Shown here: positions 1-5,090 of the stretch, in pieces
Layout of the letters: every line of letters starts with the position of its first letter
Numbering within the stretch: the first letter of the stretch is position 1
The notes under the pieces: generated by a model
Told to the model about the DNA's origin: nothing
Seen by the model: only the letters and a program-made list of their open reading frames with translations
Database searches by the model: none
Translations under genes and position numbers: made by a program
Source: JBOHTO01 sp050733695
GTDB taxonomy: Bacteria > Gemmatimonadota > Gemmatimonadetes > Gemmatimonadales > Gemmatimonadaceae
Assembly: GCA_050733695.1 (NCBI GenBank)
Contig: JBOHTO010000201.1
Coordinates: 1-5,090 of the forward strand
DNA length: 5,090 nucleotides
Direction of reading: 5' to 3'

Positions 1-669
1 CTCATCCCCGATGAGCTGATCGTGCCGAACGTCATAGGGCAGACGTACGATCAGGCCGCACAGCACCTCACGAGCGCCGGCTTCCGCGCAACAGCGGGCG
101 AATCGCGCTTCCACGTATCCGCACCGCCGACAACCGTGCTGGAACAGACGCCGTCGCCCGGAAGCCACGAGATGCGTGGAACGCGCGTGGTTCTCGTGGT
201 GAGCGGAGGGCAGCGCACTGCCGAGGTGCCGGCCGTGACCGGAATGGCCCGTCAGGAGGCGCTGGAGAGCATACGCGGCGCGGGCTTCACCATGGGATCG
301 GTGCTGCAGGAAGCGAGCGATGAGGCGCGCGGGCAGGTGATTCGGAGCCGGCCGAGCGGCGGCCAGCGTGTGCTCATTCCGTCGACGGTGGACATCGTGC
401 TCAGCTCCGGACCTTCATCGCTGCGCACTCCGGATGTCGTGGGACGCAGCTTCGCGCAGGCGCGCCAGCTTCTGGAGCAGCTCGGGCTCAAGGTGGGCGC
501 GGTGGATGTGGACCGCGTGTCGGCGGGCTCCGGCGGCGCCCCGCTGGACGAGAGCAGCATCGTCGTTGCCCAGTCGCCCTCGGCCGGGCAACTGGTGCCG
601 GCGGGCGCGCGCGTGAATCTCAGCGTGGGGGGCAGCGGCGGCAATCCCTTCGGGGCGCAGACCCCGTGA
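1..669 (+). CDS. PASTA-repeat protein, C-terminal part (5' end outside window)
   Basis: The reading frame is open from the first base, so this is the C-terminal part of a longer protein. The GTG at 22 is an internal Val at the start of a repeat, not a credible start. Three consecutive PASTA domains are visible at about 22-210, 226-411 and 427-633. Each opens with a (V/T)P-x-V-x-G motif, continues with an A..L...G amphipathic helix, then a V..Q/S.P..G turn, and ends in a V.(L/V)..SxG strand. The third has a longer Ser/Gly-rich insertion in mid-domain. The tail is Gly-rich (GGSGGNPFGAQTP). PASTA domains bind peptidoglycan fragments or beta-lactams and occur in Ser/Thr kinases, in penicillin-binding proteins and in stand-alone anchored proteins. 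The missing N-terminus decides which this is. The stop overlaps the rpe start by 4 bases. The domain call is firm; the overall function is open. Confidence 0.93.
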   Translation, partial: LIPDELIVPNVIGQTYDQAAQHLTSAGFRATAGESRFHVSAPPTTVLEQTPSPGSHEMRGTRVVLVVSGGQRTAEVPAVTGMARQEALESIRGAGFTMGSVLQEASDEARGQVIRSRPSGGQRVLIPSTVDIVLSSGPSSLRTPDVVGRSFAQARQLLEQLGLKVGAVDVDRVSAGSGGAPLDESSIVVAQSPSAGQLVPAGARVNLSVGGSGGNPFGAQTP

Positions 670-1337
670 GCGTGCGCATCGCGCCCTCCATACTCAGCGC
701 CGACTTCGGTCGGCTCGCGGAGGAGATCGCGATGTGCGAGGCCGCGGGCGCCGACTGGATTCATGTGGACGTGATGGATGGCCGGTTCGTGCCGAACCTC
801 ACGTTCGGCGCCAAGGTGATCGAGACGGTGCGGCGTCTGACCGCGCTGCCGATCGACGCTCACCTGATGGTTCTGGAGCCGGAGCGGTTCCTTGAAGATC
901 TTGCGGCCGCGGGCGCGAGCATGCTCTCGATTCACCCGGAAGTAACGCCGCACCTCCAGCGCCATCTCGCGCGCATCCGCGAGCTCGGCATGGGGGCAGG
1001 TGCCGCGCTGAATCCGGCGACACCGCTCGACGCCGTGCGAGAAGTCCTGGCCGACATCGACCTGCTGCTCATCATGACGGTGAACCCCGGCTTCGGCGGA
1101 CAGGAGTTCATTCCCGCGTCCACGGACAAGGTCCGCCGTGCGCGTGCGCTGCTCGACTCCGCGTCGCCACGCAGCTCGGCGGCGCTCCAGGTCGACGGCG
1201 GAATCAATCGCGACACGATCACCGCCATCTGGCGCGCCGGCGCCGACACCTTCGTTGCGGGCAACGCGATCTTCTCCGCCCCCGATCCTGCCGCCGAGGT
1301 GGCCGAGCTGCGACGTCGCTGCGTGGAGCTCGCGTGA
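666..1337 (+). CDS. rpe: Ribulose-phosphate 3-epimerase
   Basis: Rpe interconverts D-ribulose 5-phosphate and D-xylulose 5-phosphate in the pentose phosphate (or Calvin) pathway in the cytosol. The 223-residue length is normal for this single TIM-barrel enzyme. Visible signatures are APSILSADF (residues 6-14), HVDVMDGRFVPN (33-44), the HLMV strand with His66, LNPATP (115-120), MTVNPGFGGQ (137-146), VDGGIN (176-181) and VAGNAIF (197-203). By family knowledge His33, Asp35, His66 and Asp177 bind the metal, with Asp35 and Asp177 acting as acid and base. The GG at 178-179 and GN at 199-200 belong to the phosphate-binding end. All are present, so the enzyme looks active. The GTG start lies across the stop of the PASTA gene. 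It has only a weak GGGG upstream (652-655), so translation probably depends on coupling. The next gene again overlaps by 4 bases. Confidence 0.97.
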   Translation: MSVRIAPSILSADFGRLAEEIAMCEAAGADWIHVDVMDGRFVPNLTFGAKVIETVRRLTALPIDAHLMVLEPERFLEDLAAAGASMLSIHPEVTPHLQRHLARIRELGMGAGAALNPATPLDAVREVLADIDLLLIMTVNPGFGGQEFIPASTDKVRRARALLDSASPRSSAALQVDGGINRDTITAIWRAGADTFVAGNAIFSAPDPAAEVAELRRRCVELA

Positions 1338-1888
1338 CGGCGCGGCGGCAGTGGACGATCGTGCTCGGAGTTGTGCTTCTCCTCGGCGCCGGCCTCCTTG
1401 CGATGACACATGCTCTTGGCGACGAGCTGTTCCCCGTGACGGTGGGGTCCGACGCACCGGCATTCACCGCCATGACGCTCGCCGACTCGGGCATCGGGGA
1501 ATCGCGTTCGCTCGAGGATTACAGGGGCAGGATCGTGTTCCTGAACGTATGGGCCACGTGGTGCCCGCCCTGTCGCGTCGAGATGCCGGGCATGCAGGCG
1601 CTGCACGAGGAGTTCGGAGAGCGAGGACTGTCGATCGTCGCCGTGAGCATCGATAACGCGGGGATGCAGCAGGAGATCATGCGGTTCGCGCGCGAGTACG
1701 GGCTCACCTTCGACATCCTGCACGATCCCGAGGGCAGGATCAGGACGATCTATCAGACGGTTGCCGTGCCGGAGACGTTCATCATCGGGCGCGACGGGGT
1801 GATCATCCGCAAGGTCATAGGTGCGGCCGACTGGCATTCCGAGGCGAACCGCGCAGCCATCGCCGCAATGCTGGACGAGAGCTCGTGA
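1334..1888 (+). CDS. Membrane-anchored TlpA/ResA-like thiol-disulfide oxidoreductase
   Basis: This 184-residue protein has an N-terminal hydrophobic segment (about residues 8-24) after a short basic start (MTARRQ), followed by a thioredoxin-fold AhpC-TSA/redoxin domain. The active site WCPPC is at 76-80, in the context NVWATWCPPCRVEMPG. The conserved cis-proline loop VPETF is at 145-149, with Pro146. The motif GRDG (152-155) and a C-terminal helix close the fold. The two active-site cysteines, 77 and 80, are the only ones in the protein. There is therefore no lipobox Cys, and the hydrophobic segment is a signal anchor or cleavable signal rather than a lipoprotein signal. The family reduces disulfides outside the cytoplasm, for example apocytochrome c haem-binding cysteines (ResA, CcmG), taking electrons from CcdA/DsbD. 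No cytochrome biogenesis gene is visible here, so the substrate is unknown. The GTG start has a GGAG at 1325-1328 with 5 bases of spacing and overlaps the rpe stop. Confidence 0.9.
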   Translation: MTARRQWTIVLGVVLLLGAGLLAMTHALGDELFPVTVGSDAPAFTAMTLADSGIGESRSLEDYRGRIVFLNVWATWCPPCRVEMPGMQALHEEFGERGLSIVAVSIDNAGMQQEIMRFAREYGLTFDILHDPEGRIRTIYQTVAVPETFIIGRDGVIIRKVIGAADWHSEANRAAIAAMLDESS

Positions 1889-2673
1889 TGCCGGACTCGC
1901 CTGCACCGCGCTCGTGGGCCGAGTCCATCTACCTGTCGCTCAGACGGCACGCCATGGCGCTCCTCACGGAGCGGGTGCCATTCAAGGCCGGGGCGCTCTT
2001 CTTTGCGCTCGTTCTCTGGCTCGTAGTGAGCGCCGAGGAGCCCGCGCAGGAGGTCGTACGCGTCCGGTTCGACCCGTTGATCGACAGCTCGCTCACCGTC
2101 ATCAGTCCGCCGCCGGAGCTGCGCGCGATCGTGATCGGACGGGCGCGCGATCTGATACGGTTACTCTCCAATCCGCCGGTCATCCGCCGACTGGTTCGCT
2201 CGGACATCTCCGACACGGTAACCATCCAGATCGGTCCGGAAGATGTGGACCTTCCGCCCGGTGTGGACGCGATCGTGAGCGACGTACAGCCCAGGCAGCT
2301 CACGCTCGCCTTCGCCCGGACAATGCAGCGGTGGCTTCCCGTAACTTCTCAGCTCGATGTGAGCGCCGATAGCGGCTTCCGCGTCACGGGCAATCCGCGT
2401 TTCAATCCGGAGAGCGTTCTCGTCTCGGGCGACAGGCGTGTCGTGCGCTCGATGCGCGGCATCCCGACGGTGCGGGCGCTGCTCGTCGTCCCCGACTCGG
2501 CGCTGACGCGTGTACCGCTCGACACGGCCCGGCTGGGCGTCATGGCTACGCCCGCTATCGTGGATGTCCACGTGCCCGTCGCACGCGCCCCCGTGCTACC
2601 TCCCGCGGCTGTGAAGGACTCCGGAATCGCCGCCGCATCGCCTGCACGCACGCCGGGGAGTTCGCCCCCGTGA
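1885..2673 (+). CDS. YbbR-domain membrane protein (CdaR-like)
   Basis: This 262-residue protein has a short N-terminal cytoplasmic part, one membrane segment at about 33-50 (FKAGALFFALVLWLVVSA) and a large extracytoplasmic beta-rich part. The K-x-x-x-L-F-F-A-x-x-L-W-x-x-V pattern followed directly by acidic residues is typical of YbbR proteins. Two YbbR-like repeats can be traced: about 56-143, ending in DVQPRQLTLAF, and about 149-233, with NPRFNPESVLVSGDRRVV (170-187) and a closing VDVHVPV strand. The C-terminal tail (about 234-262) is Pro/Ala/Ser-rich and probably disordered. In Firmicutes the YbbR protein CdaR regulates the diadenylate cyclase CdaA, usually encoded next to it. No cyclase is present here, so the regulatory role is inference. 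The start is GTG 1885 or ATG 1888 within GTGATG. Both overlap the upstream stop, and the ATG may be the one used. Fold confidence is good; function is uncertain. Confidence 0.85.
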   Translation: MMPDSPAPRSWAESIYLSLRRHAMALLTERVPFKAGALFFALVLWLVVSAEEPAQEVVRVRFDPLIDSSLTVISPPPELRAIVIGRARDLIRLLSNPPVIRRLVRSDISDTVTIQIGPEDVDLPPGVDAIVSDVQPRQLTLAFARTMQRWLPVTSQLDVSADSGFRVTGNPRFNPESVLVSGDRRVVRSMRGIPTVRALLVVPDSALTRVPLDTARLGVMATPAIVDVHVPVARAPVLPPAAVKDSGIAAASPARTPGSSPP

Positions 2674-3710
2674 TCCGTGTGCTCGGCATAGAGACATCCT
2701 GCGACGAGACGTCCGCCGCCATCGTGCACGGCGATGGCGATGACGTTGCACTCCGATCGCTCGTGATTCTGTCGCAGGACGTGCACCGCATCTTCGGCGG
2801 CGTCGTTCCCGAGATCGCATCCCGCGCGCATCTCACCGGCATCGTCCCCGTCGTGCGGCGCGCGCTGGCCGAGGCGGAGACGACGCTGGACGACATCGAT
2901 GCCCTGGCGGTGACGCACGCGCCGGGTCTCGTGGGGGCGCTGCTCGTCGGGATGAGCTTCGGGAAGGCACTGGCGTTTGCGCGCGGAATCGCCATGATCG
3001 GCGTGCACCACATGGAGGGGCACATCTTCGCCGCACGGCTCGACCACCCCGGCGTTGCTCCCCCCTTCACCGCACTACTCGTTTCGGGTGGCCACACGTT
3101 GCTCATCGACGTCGAGGAGTGGGGACGCTACCGGCTGCTGGGCACCACGCGCGACGATGCCGCAGGCGAAGCGTTCGACAAGACGGCGAAGATGCTCGGC
3201 CTGCCCTATCCCGGCGGGAGCCACATCGAGCGACTGGCGGCGGGGGGCGATCCATCACGATTCCGGTTCGCGCGGCCGATGTTGAATCGCGGGCAGTCGA
3301 GCGGTGACGCCGACTACTACGACATGTCGTTCAGCGGTCTCAAGACAGCCGTGCTGCACGCCGTGCGTTCGGCCGACATCGAGCACGACCGTGCCGACAT
3401 CGCCCGCGGCTTCCAGGACGCGATCATCGAAACACTGGTCGAGAAGACGGCACGCGCCGCGCAGACGATGGACCGGCGGCTCGTCGTACTGGGCGGTGGT
3501 GTCGCCTGCAACCGGACGCTGGCGCGCGCGATGCGCGACCGGCTCGCACCGGAGGGCGTGGAGGTGCTTGCGCCAAGTCCGCGACTCGCGACGGACAACG
3601 CCGCGATGATCGCCTGTGCCGGACTCTTTCGCATCGAGAGCGGTGAGCGCTCCGGTCTCGACCTGAACGCCTACGCTTCGCTCCCCCTTCCCGGTCTCAT
3701 CGCCGCATGA
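2670..3710 (+). CDS. tsaD: tRNA N6-adenosine threonylcarbamoyltransferase TsaD
   Basis: TsaD (Gcp/YgjD/Kae1 family) transfers threonylcarbamoyl from threonylcarbamoyl-AMP to A37 of ANN-decoding tRNAs, forming t6A in the cytosol. It works with TsaB and TsaE, after TsaC or Sua5 makes the intermediate; none of these partners is in the window. The 346 residues match the family length. Visible motifs are GIETSCDETSAAIV (6-19), the metal-binding HHMEGH (113-118, with His114 and His118 as the iron ligands), LLVSGGHT (136-143), GEAFDKTAKMLGLPYPGG (166-183), the SFSGLKTA stretch (220-227), LGGGVACN (274-281) and the ATDNAAM loop (307-313) whose Asp309 completes the metal site. All key residues are intact. 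The GTG start overlaps the YbbR stop by 4 bases and has GGGGAG at 2655-2660, 9 bases upstream. It overlaps lgt downstream as ATGA. Confidence 0.98.
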   Translation: MIRVLGIETSCDETSAAIVHGDGDDVALRSLVILSQDVHRIFGGVVPEIASRAHLTGIVPVVRRALAEAETTLDDIDALAVTHAPGLVGALLVGMSFGKALAFARGIAMIGVHHMEGHIFAARLDHPGVAPPFTALLVSGGHTLLIDVEEWGRYRLLGTTRDDAAGEAFDKTAKMLGLPYPGGSHIERLAAGGDPSRFRFARPMLNRGQSSGDADYYDMSFSGLKTAVLHAVRSADIEHDRADIARGFQDAIIETLVEKTARAAQTMDRRLVVLGGGVACNRTLARAMRDRLAPEGVEVLAPSPRLATDNAAMIACAGLFRIESGERSGLDLNAYASLPLPGLIAA

Positions 3711-4558
3711 TCCTCCAGGCAGACCCGATCGTACATCATCCGTTCGCCTTCGACATAGGGCCGCTTCAGTTCACCGGATTCGGGCTCGCCGTACTGCTCG
3801 GCTTCGTCATCGCGCAGATCATTGCGACGCGCGAGCTGGAGCGGCGAGGCCATGACGCGACACCGATGGGCGATCTCGTCTTCGCGTCGGTGATCGGCGC
3901 GCTGATCGGCGCCAAGCTGTACTACGCGATTCTCACCGGCGACCCGGGCGCGATCTTCAGCCGCGCGGGATTCGTGTTCTGGGGCGGGCTCATCGGCGGG
4001 ATAATCGTCACGCTCACAGTCATCCGGATGAAGAAACTCAGCATCATGCGCATCTCCGATGTCGCGGGGATCGGGATCGCCGCGGCATACTCGGTGGGGC
4101 GCACCGGCTGCTGGGCCGTGGGCGACGATTACGGGCGCCCCTGGAACTCCGCGCTCGCGGTCGCATTCCCCGAGGGCGCGCCACCGTCGACGGCCGCGAG
4201 CCTGCGCCAGCTCTTCGGCCTGCCCATCCCGGCGGATCTTGCGCCGAGCACGGTGCTCGCCGTGCACCCGACGCAGCTCTACGAGACCGCGCTCGCCTTC
4301 GGAATGTTTCTCATCCTGTGGAAGCTGCGCGATCACAAGCACGCCGAGGGTTGGCTCTTCGGTGTGTACTGCGTGCTGGCGGGGCTGGAGCGGTTCGTGG
4401 TCGAGTTCTTCCGGGCGAAGGATGACCGCTTCTTCGGGGTGATCACCATGGCGCAGGTGATCGCGATCGGGTTCATCCTGCTCGGGTCGGCGTGGATGCT
4501 CGCGCGACGTGAGAAGGGTGCCGGAAAGCCGGGGATCTACGCGGAAAGTGTGACGTAG
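3707..4558 (+). CDS. lgt: Prolipoprotein diacylglyceryl transferase (divergent signature)
   Basis: Lgt moves diacylglyceryl from phosphatidylglycerol to the lipobox cysteine of prolipoproteins in the cytoplasmic membrane, the first step of lipoprotein maturation. The 283 residues form several hydrophobic segments (about 22-40, 57-76, 89-106, 116-130, 191-206, 216-228, 245-265). Family landmarks are FTGFGLAVLLGF (22-33), the FWGGLIGG motif (91-98), GRTGCWAVGDDYGRP (131-145), HPTQLYE (187-193) and ERFVVEFFR (228-236). Arg132, Arg229, Glu233 and Arg236 correspond to conserved family residues. The central signature differs from the classical GRxGNFxNxE: Asn is replaced by Cys135 and Glu by Asp140. 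The His of the usual FHGG is Trp92. The longer loop between GDDYG and HPTQLYE (about 146-186) fits that same subtype as I remember it. The ATG start lies across the tsaD stop with a pyrimidine-rich upstream and no clear ribosome binding site, which points to coupling. No lipoprotein substrate is visible in the window. Confidence 0.94.
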   Translation: MILQADPIVHHPFAFDIGPLQFTGFGLAVLLGFVIAQIIATRELERRGHDATPMGDLVFASVIGALIGAKLYYAILTGDPGAIFSRAGFVFWGGLIGGIIVTLTVIRMKKLSIMRISDVAGIGIAAAYSVGRTGCWAVGDDYGRPWNSALAVAFPEGAPPSTAASLRQLFGLPIPADLAPSTVLAVHPTQLYETALAFGMFLILWKLRDHKHAEGWLFGVYCVLAGLERFVVEFFRAKDDRFFGVITMAQVIAIGFILLGSAWMLARREKGAGKPGIYAESVT

Positions 4559-4644
4559 AGCACCATCGTAAACGGCTGCCCGCAACGAGCGCAGGCGTGC
4601 AGAGTCCAGCCGGTTCGCCCGCTCTTCGGCCGGTGCAATGGTCG

Positions 4645-4684
4645 GGCGCGCTTGTTGCCAGACTGAGCACCCCCGAAGCGCGCC
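4645..4684 (+). repeat. Perfect 9-bp inverted repeat (possible leader hairpin)
   Basis: GGCGCGCTT at 4645-4653 is the exact reverse complement of AAGCGCGCC at 4676-4684, enclosing 22 bases. A second register is possible: CGGGCG at 4643-4648 can pair with CGCCCG at 4684-4689, which competes with part of the first stem. The stem ends 15 bases before the ribosome binding site of the downstream gene. No T-run follows, so it does not look like a standard intrinsic terminator. In GC-rich DNA a 9-bp perfect arm can arise by chance; a role as leader structure, Rho-linked stop or mRNA-stabilising hairpin is inference. Confidence 0.5.
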
Positions 4685-4699
4685 GCCCGGGTTACGAAC

Positions 4700-4705
4700 G
4701 GAGGG
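4700..4705 (+). promoter_or_regulatory. Ribosome binding site of the 4709 gene
   Basis: GGAGGG lies 3 bases before the ATG at 4709 (4 bases counting from the GGAGG core). It is the strongest Shine-Dalgarno-like match in the window and fixes the start of the small downstream gene. It contrasts with the weak or absent sites of the overlapping genes, which suggests independent translation initiation here. Confidence 0.8.
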
Positions 4706-4708
4706 ACG

Positions 4709-5089
4709 ATGGCGCTCAGAGACTTTACCGACAGTCGTGGCGTGGAGTGGCAGGTCTGGCACGTTACCGCGACCAGGATGCATCCGATAACGCGGACGGA
4801 AGACTATCTGCGCGACTTCCAGGAGGGCTGGCTCTGCTTCGAGTCCTCCGAAGGCAAGCGTCGACTCGCCGAGTTCCCGGCGTACTGGGAGGAGGTGGAC
4901 GACGAAGCGCTGGAGCGGCTCTGCAAGCTTGCGCATCCGAGTCTCATCCAGCGGGCCGATGAGACGAGCGGCGAGTTCAAGCGGCGAGAGCGCGTCATTG
5001 CCGGCGCCGAGCGCGCGGAGCGGCGGTCGTACCGGTCCTCGCCGCCTCCGGGGCACCCCAGGCGCAGGAGCGAGGACCGGGCGCGATAG
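4709..5089 (+). CDS. Small Trp-rich hypothetical protein with Arg-rich tail
   Basis: I do not recognise this 126-residue protein as a named family. It is complete: the ATG follows a strong ribosome binding site and the TAG stop is one base from the window edge. Residues 1-83 look like a compact domain. They open with FTDSRGVEWQVWHV (6-19), then a GWLCFESSEGKRRL stretch (40-53), FPAYWEEVDDEALERLCKLA (56-75) and four tryptophans (14, 17, 41, 60). The alternation of short strands and a final acidic helix suggests a small alpha/beta domain, but this is inference. Residues 91-126 are strongly basic and probably disordered, with 12 Arg and one Lys in 36 residues plus a Pro-rich SSPPPGHP. This could bind nucleic acid or acidic protein surfaces. 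There is no signal peptide or membrane segment, so it should be cytosolic. I think similar small proteins occur in Gemmatimonadota, but I cannot confirm that here. Confidence 0.8.
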   Translation: MALRDFTDSRGVEWQVWHVTATRMHPITRTEDYLRDFQEGWLCFESSEGKRRLAEFPAYWEEVDDEALERLCKLAHPSLIQRADETSGEFKRRERVIAGAERAERRSYRSSPPPGHPRRRSEDRAR

Positions 5090-5090
5090 C

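Larger units (their letters stand above)
4559..4708. other. Only intergenic gap in the window (150 bases)
   Basis: This is the only stretch between genes longer than a few bases. It ends the overlapping gene run and precedes the small last gene. I see no tRNA, no T-run after a hairpin that would mark an intrinsic terminator, and no convincing -35/-10 pair. It does contain a perfect 9-bp inverted repeat in its second half and a ribosome binding site at the end, both listed separately. It may hold a promoter of a type I cannot recognise for this organism, or it may be a transcribed spacer of the same operon. Confidence 0.8.

Noticed and set aside
22..24. GTG at 22 as the real start of the PASTA gene
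   Set aside because: The frame stays open to base 1, and the codon is the Val of the first PASTA motif, with no ribosome binding site before it.
252..1463. Long open frame on the - strand (403 codons)
   Set aside because: It covers the PASTA gene and rpe, which are certain on the + strand; the product is Arg/Ala-rich without motifs, so it is a GC-driven shadow.
932..1906. Open frame on the - strand (324 codons) opposite rpe and the thioredoxin gene
   Set aside because: No domain or start signal; it overlaps two well-supported + strand genes.
4601..4640. Possible tRNA T-arm (GGTTCGCCC-like stretch) in the gap
   Set aside because: The flanking bases do not form the required 5-bp T stem, and no acceptor or anticodon arm can be built around it.
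4652..4680. Possible promoter with TTGTTG as -35
   Set aside because: At 17-base spacing the -10 position reads GAAGCG, which has no resemblance to a TATAAT-type element.
4645..4690. Intrinsic terminator after lgt
   Set aside because: The hairpin has a long loop and is followed by GC-rich sequence without a T-run.
4597..4962. Alternative + strand frame of 121 codons overlapping the last gene
   Set aside because: It has no ribosome binding site, no coherent hydrophobic or motif pattern, and competes with the 4709 frame, which has a strong site and a structured composition.
3671..5056. Long open frame on the - strand (461 codons)
   Set aside because: It runs antisense to lgt and the last gene, gives a low-complexity Arg/Ala/Glu/His-rich product with no recognisable domain, and is the usual stop-poor shadow in GC-rich coding DNA.

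Overview
The window is a GC-rich, densely coding stretch of bacterial chromosome. Every recognisable gene is on the + strand. The content is housekeeping and cell envelope: there are no mobile elements, CRISPR repeats, phage genes or RNA genes that I can support. The high GC, frequent GTG starts, an Lgt of the GRxGC...GDDYG type and the style of the small last protein suggest a Gram-negative-like, GC-rich phylum, with Gemmatimonadota as my best guess. That placement is inference from gene style, not a search result.

Layout. Positions 1-4558 hold six genes in one tight run: the C-terminal part of a PASTA-repeat protein (open at the left edge), rpe (ribulose-phosphate 3-epimerase), a membrane-anchored TlpA/ResA-like thioredoxin, a two-repeat YbbR-domain membrane protein, tsaD (tRNA t6A synthesis) and lgt (prolipoprotein diacylglyceryl transferase). 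Each of the five junctions is a 4-base overlap in which the downstream GTG or ATG lies across the upstream TGA stop. This is the signature of a single transcript with translational coupling. Positions 4559-4708 form the only real gap. It carries a perfect 9-bp inverted repeat and a strong ribosome binding site, and it leads into a complete gene (4709-5089) for a small Trp-rich protein of unknown function with an Arg-rich tail.

How the genes fit together. Four of the six operon products act at or outside the cytoplasmic membrane: the PASTA repeats (cell-wall sensing or binding), the thioredoxin (extracytoplasmic thiol chemistry), the YbbR protein (envelope, often linked to c-di-AMP cyclase control) and Lgt (first step of lipoprotein maturation). 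Rpe and TsaD are cytosolic housekeeping enzymes. Co-transcription probably ties them to growth rate rather than to one pathway. I see no convincing novel system. The points most worth a second look are the chain of overlaps, the divergent Lgt signature, the YbbR gene without a neighbouring cyclase, and the structured leader with its unknown small gene.
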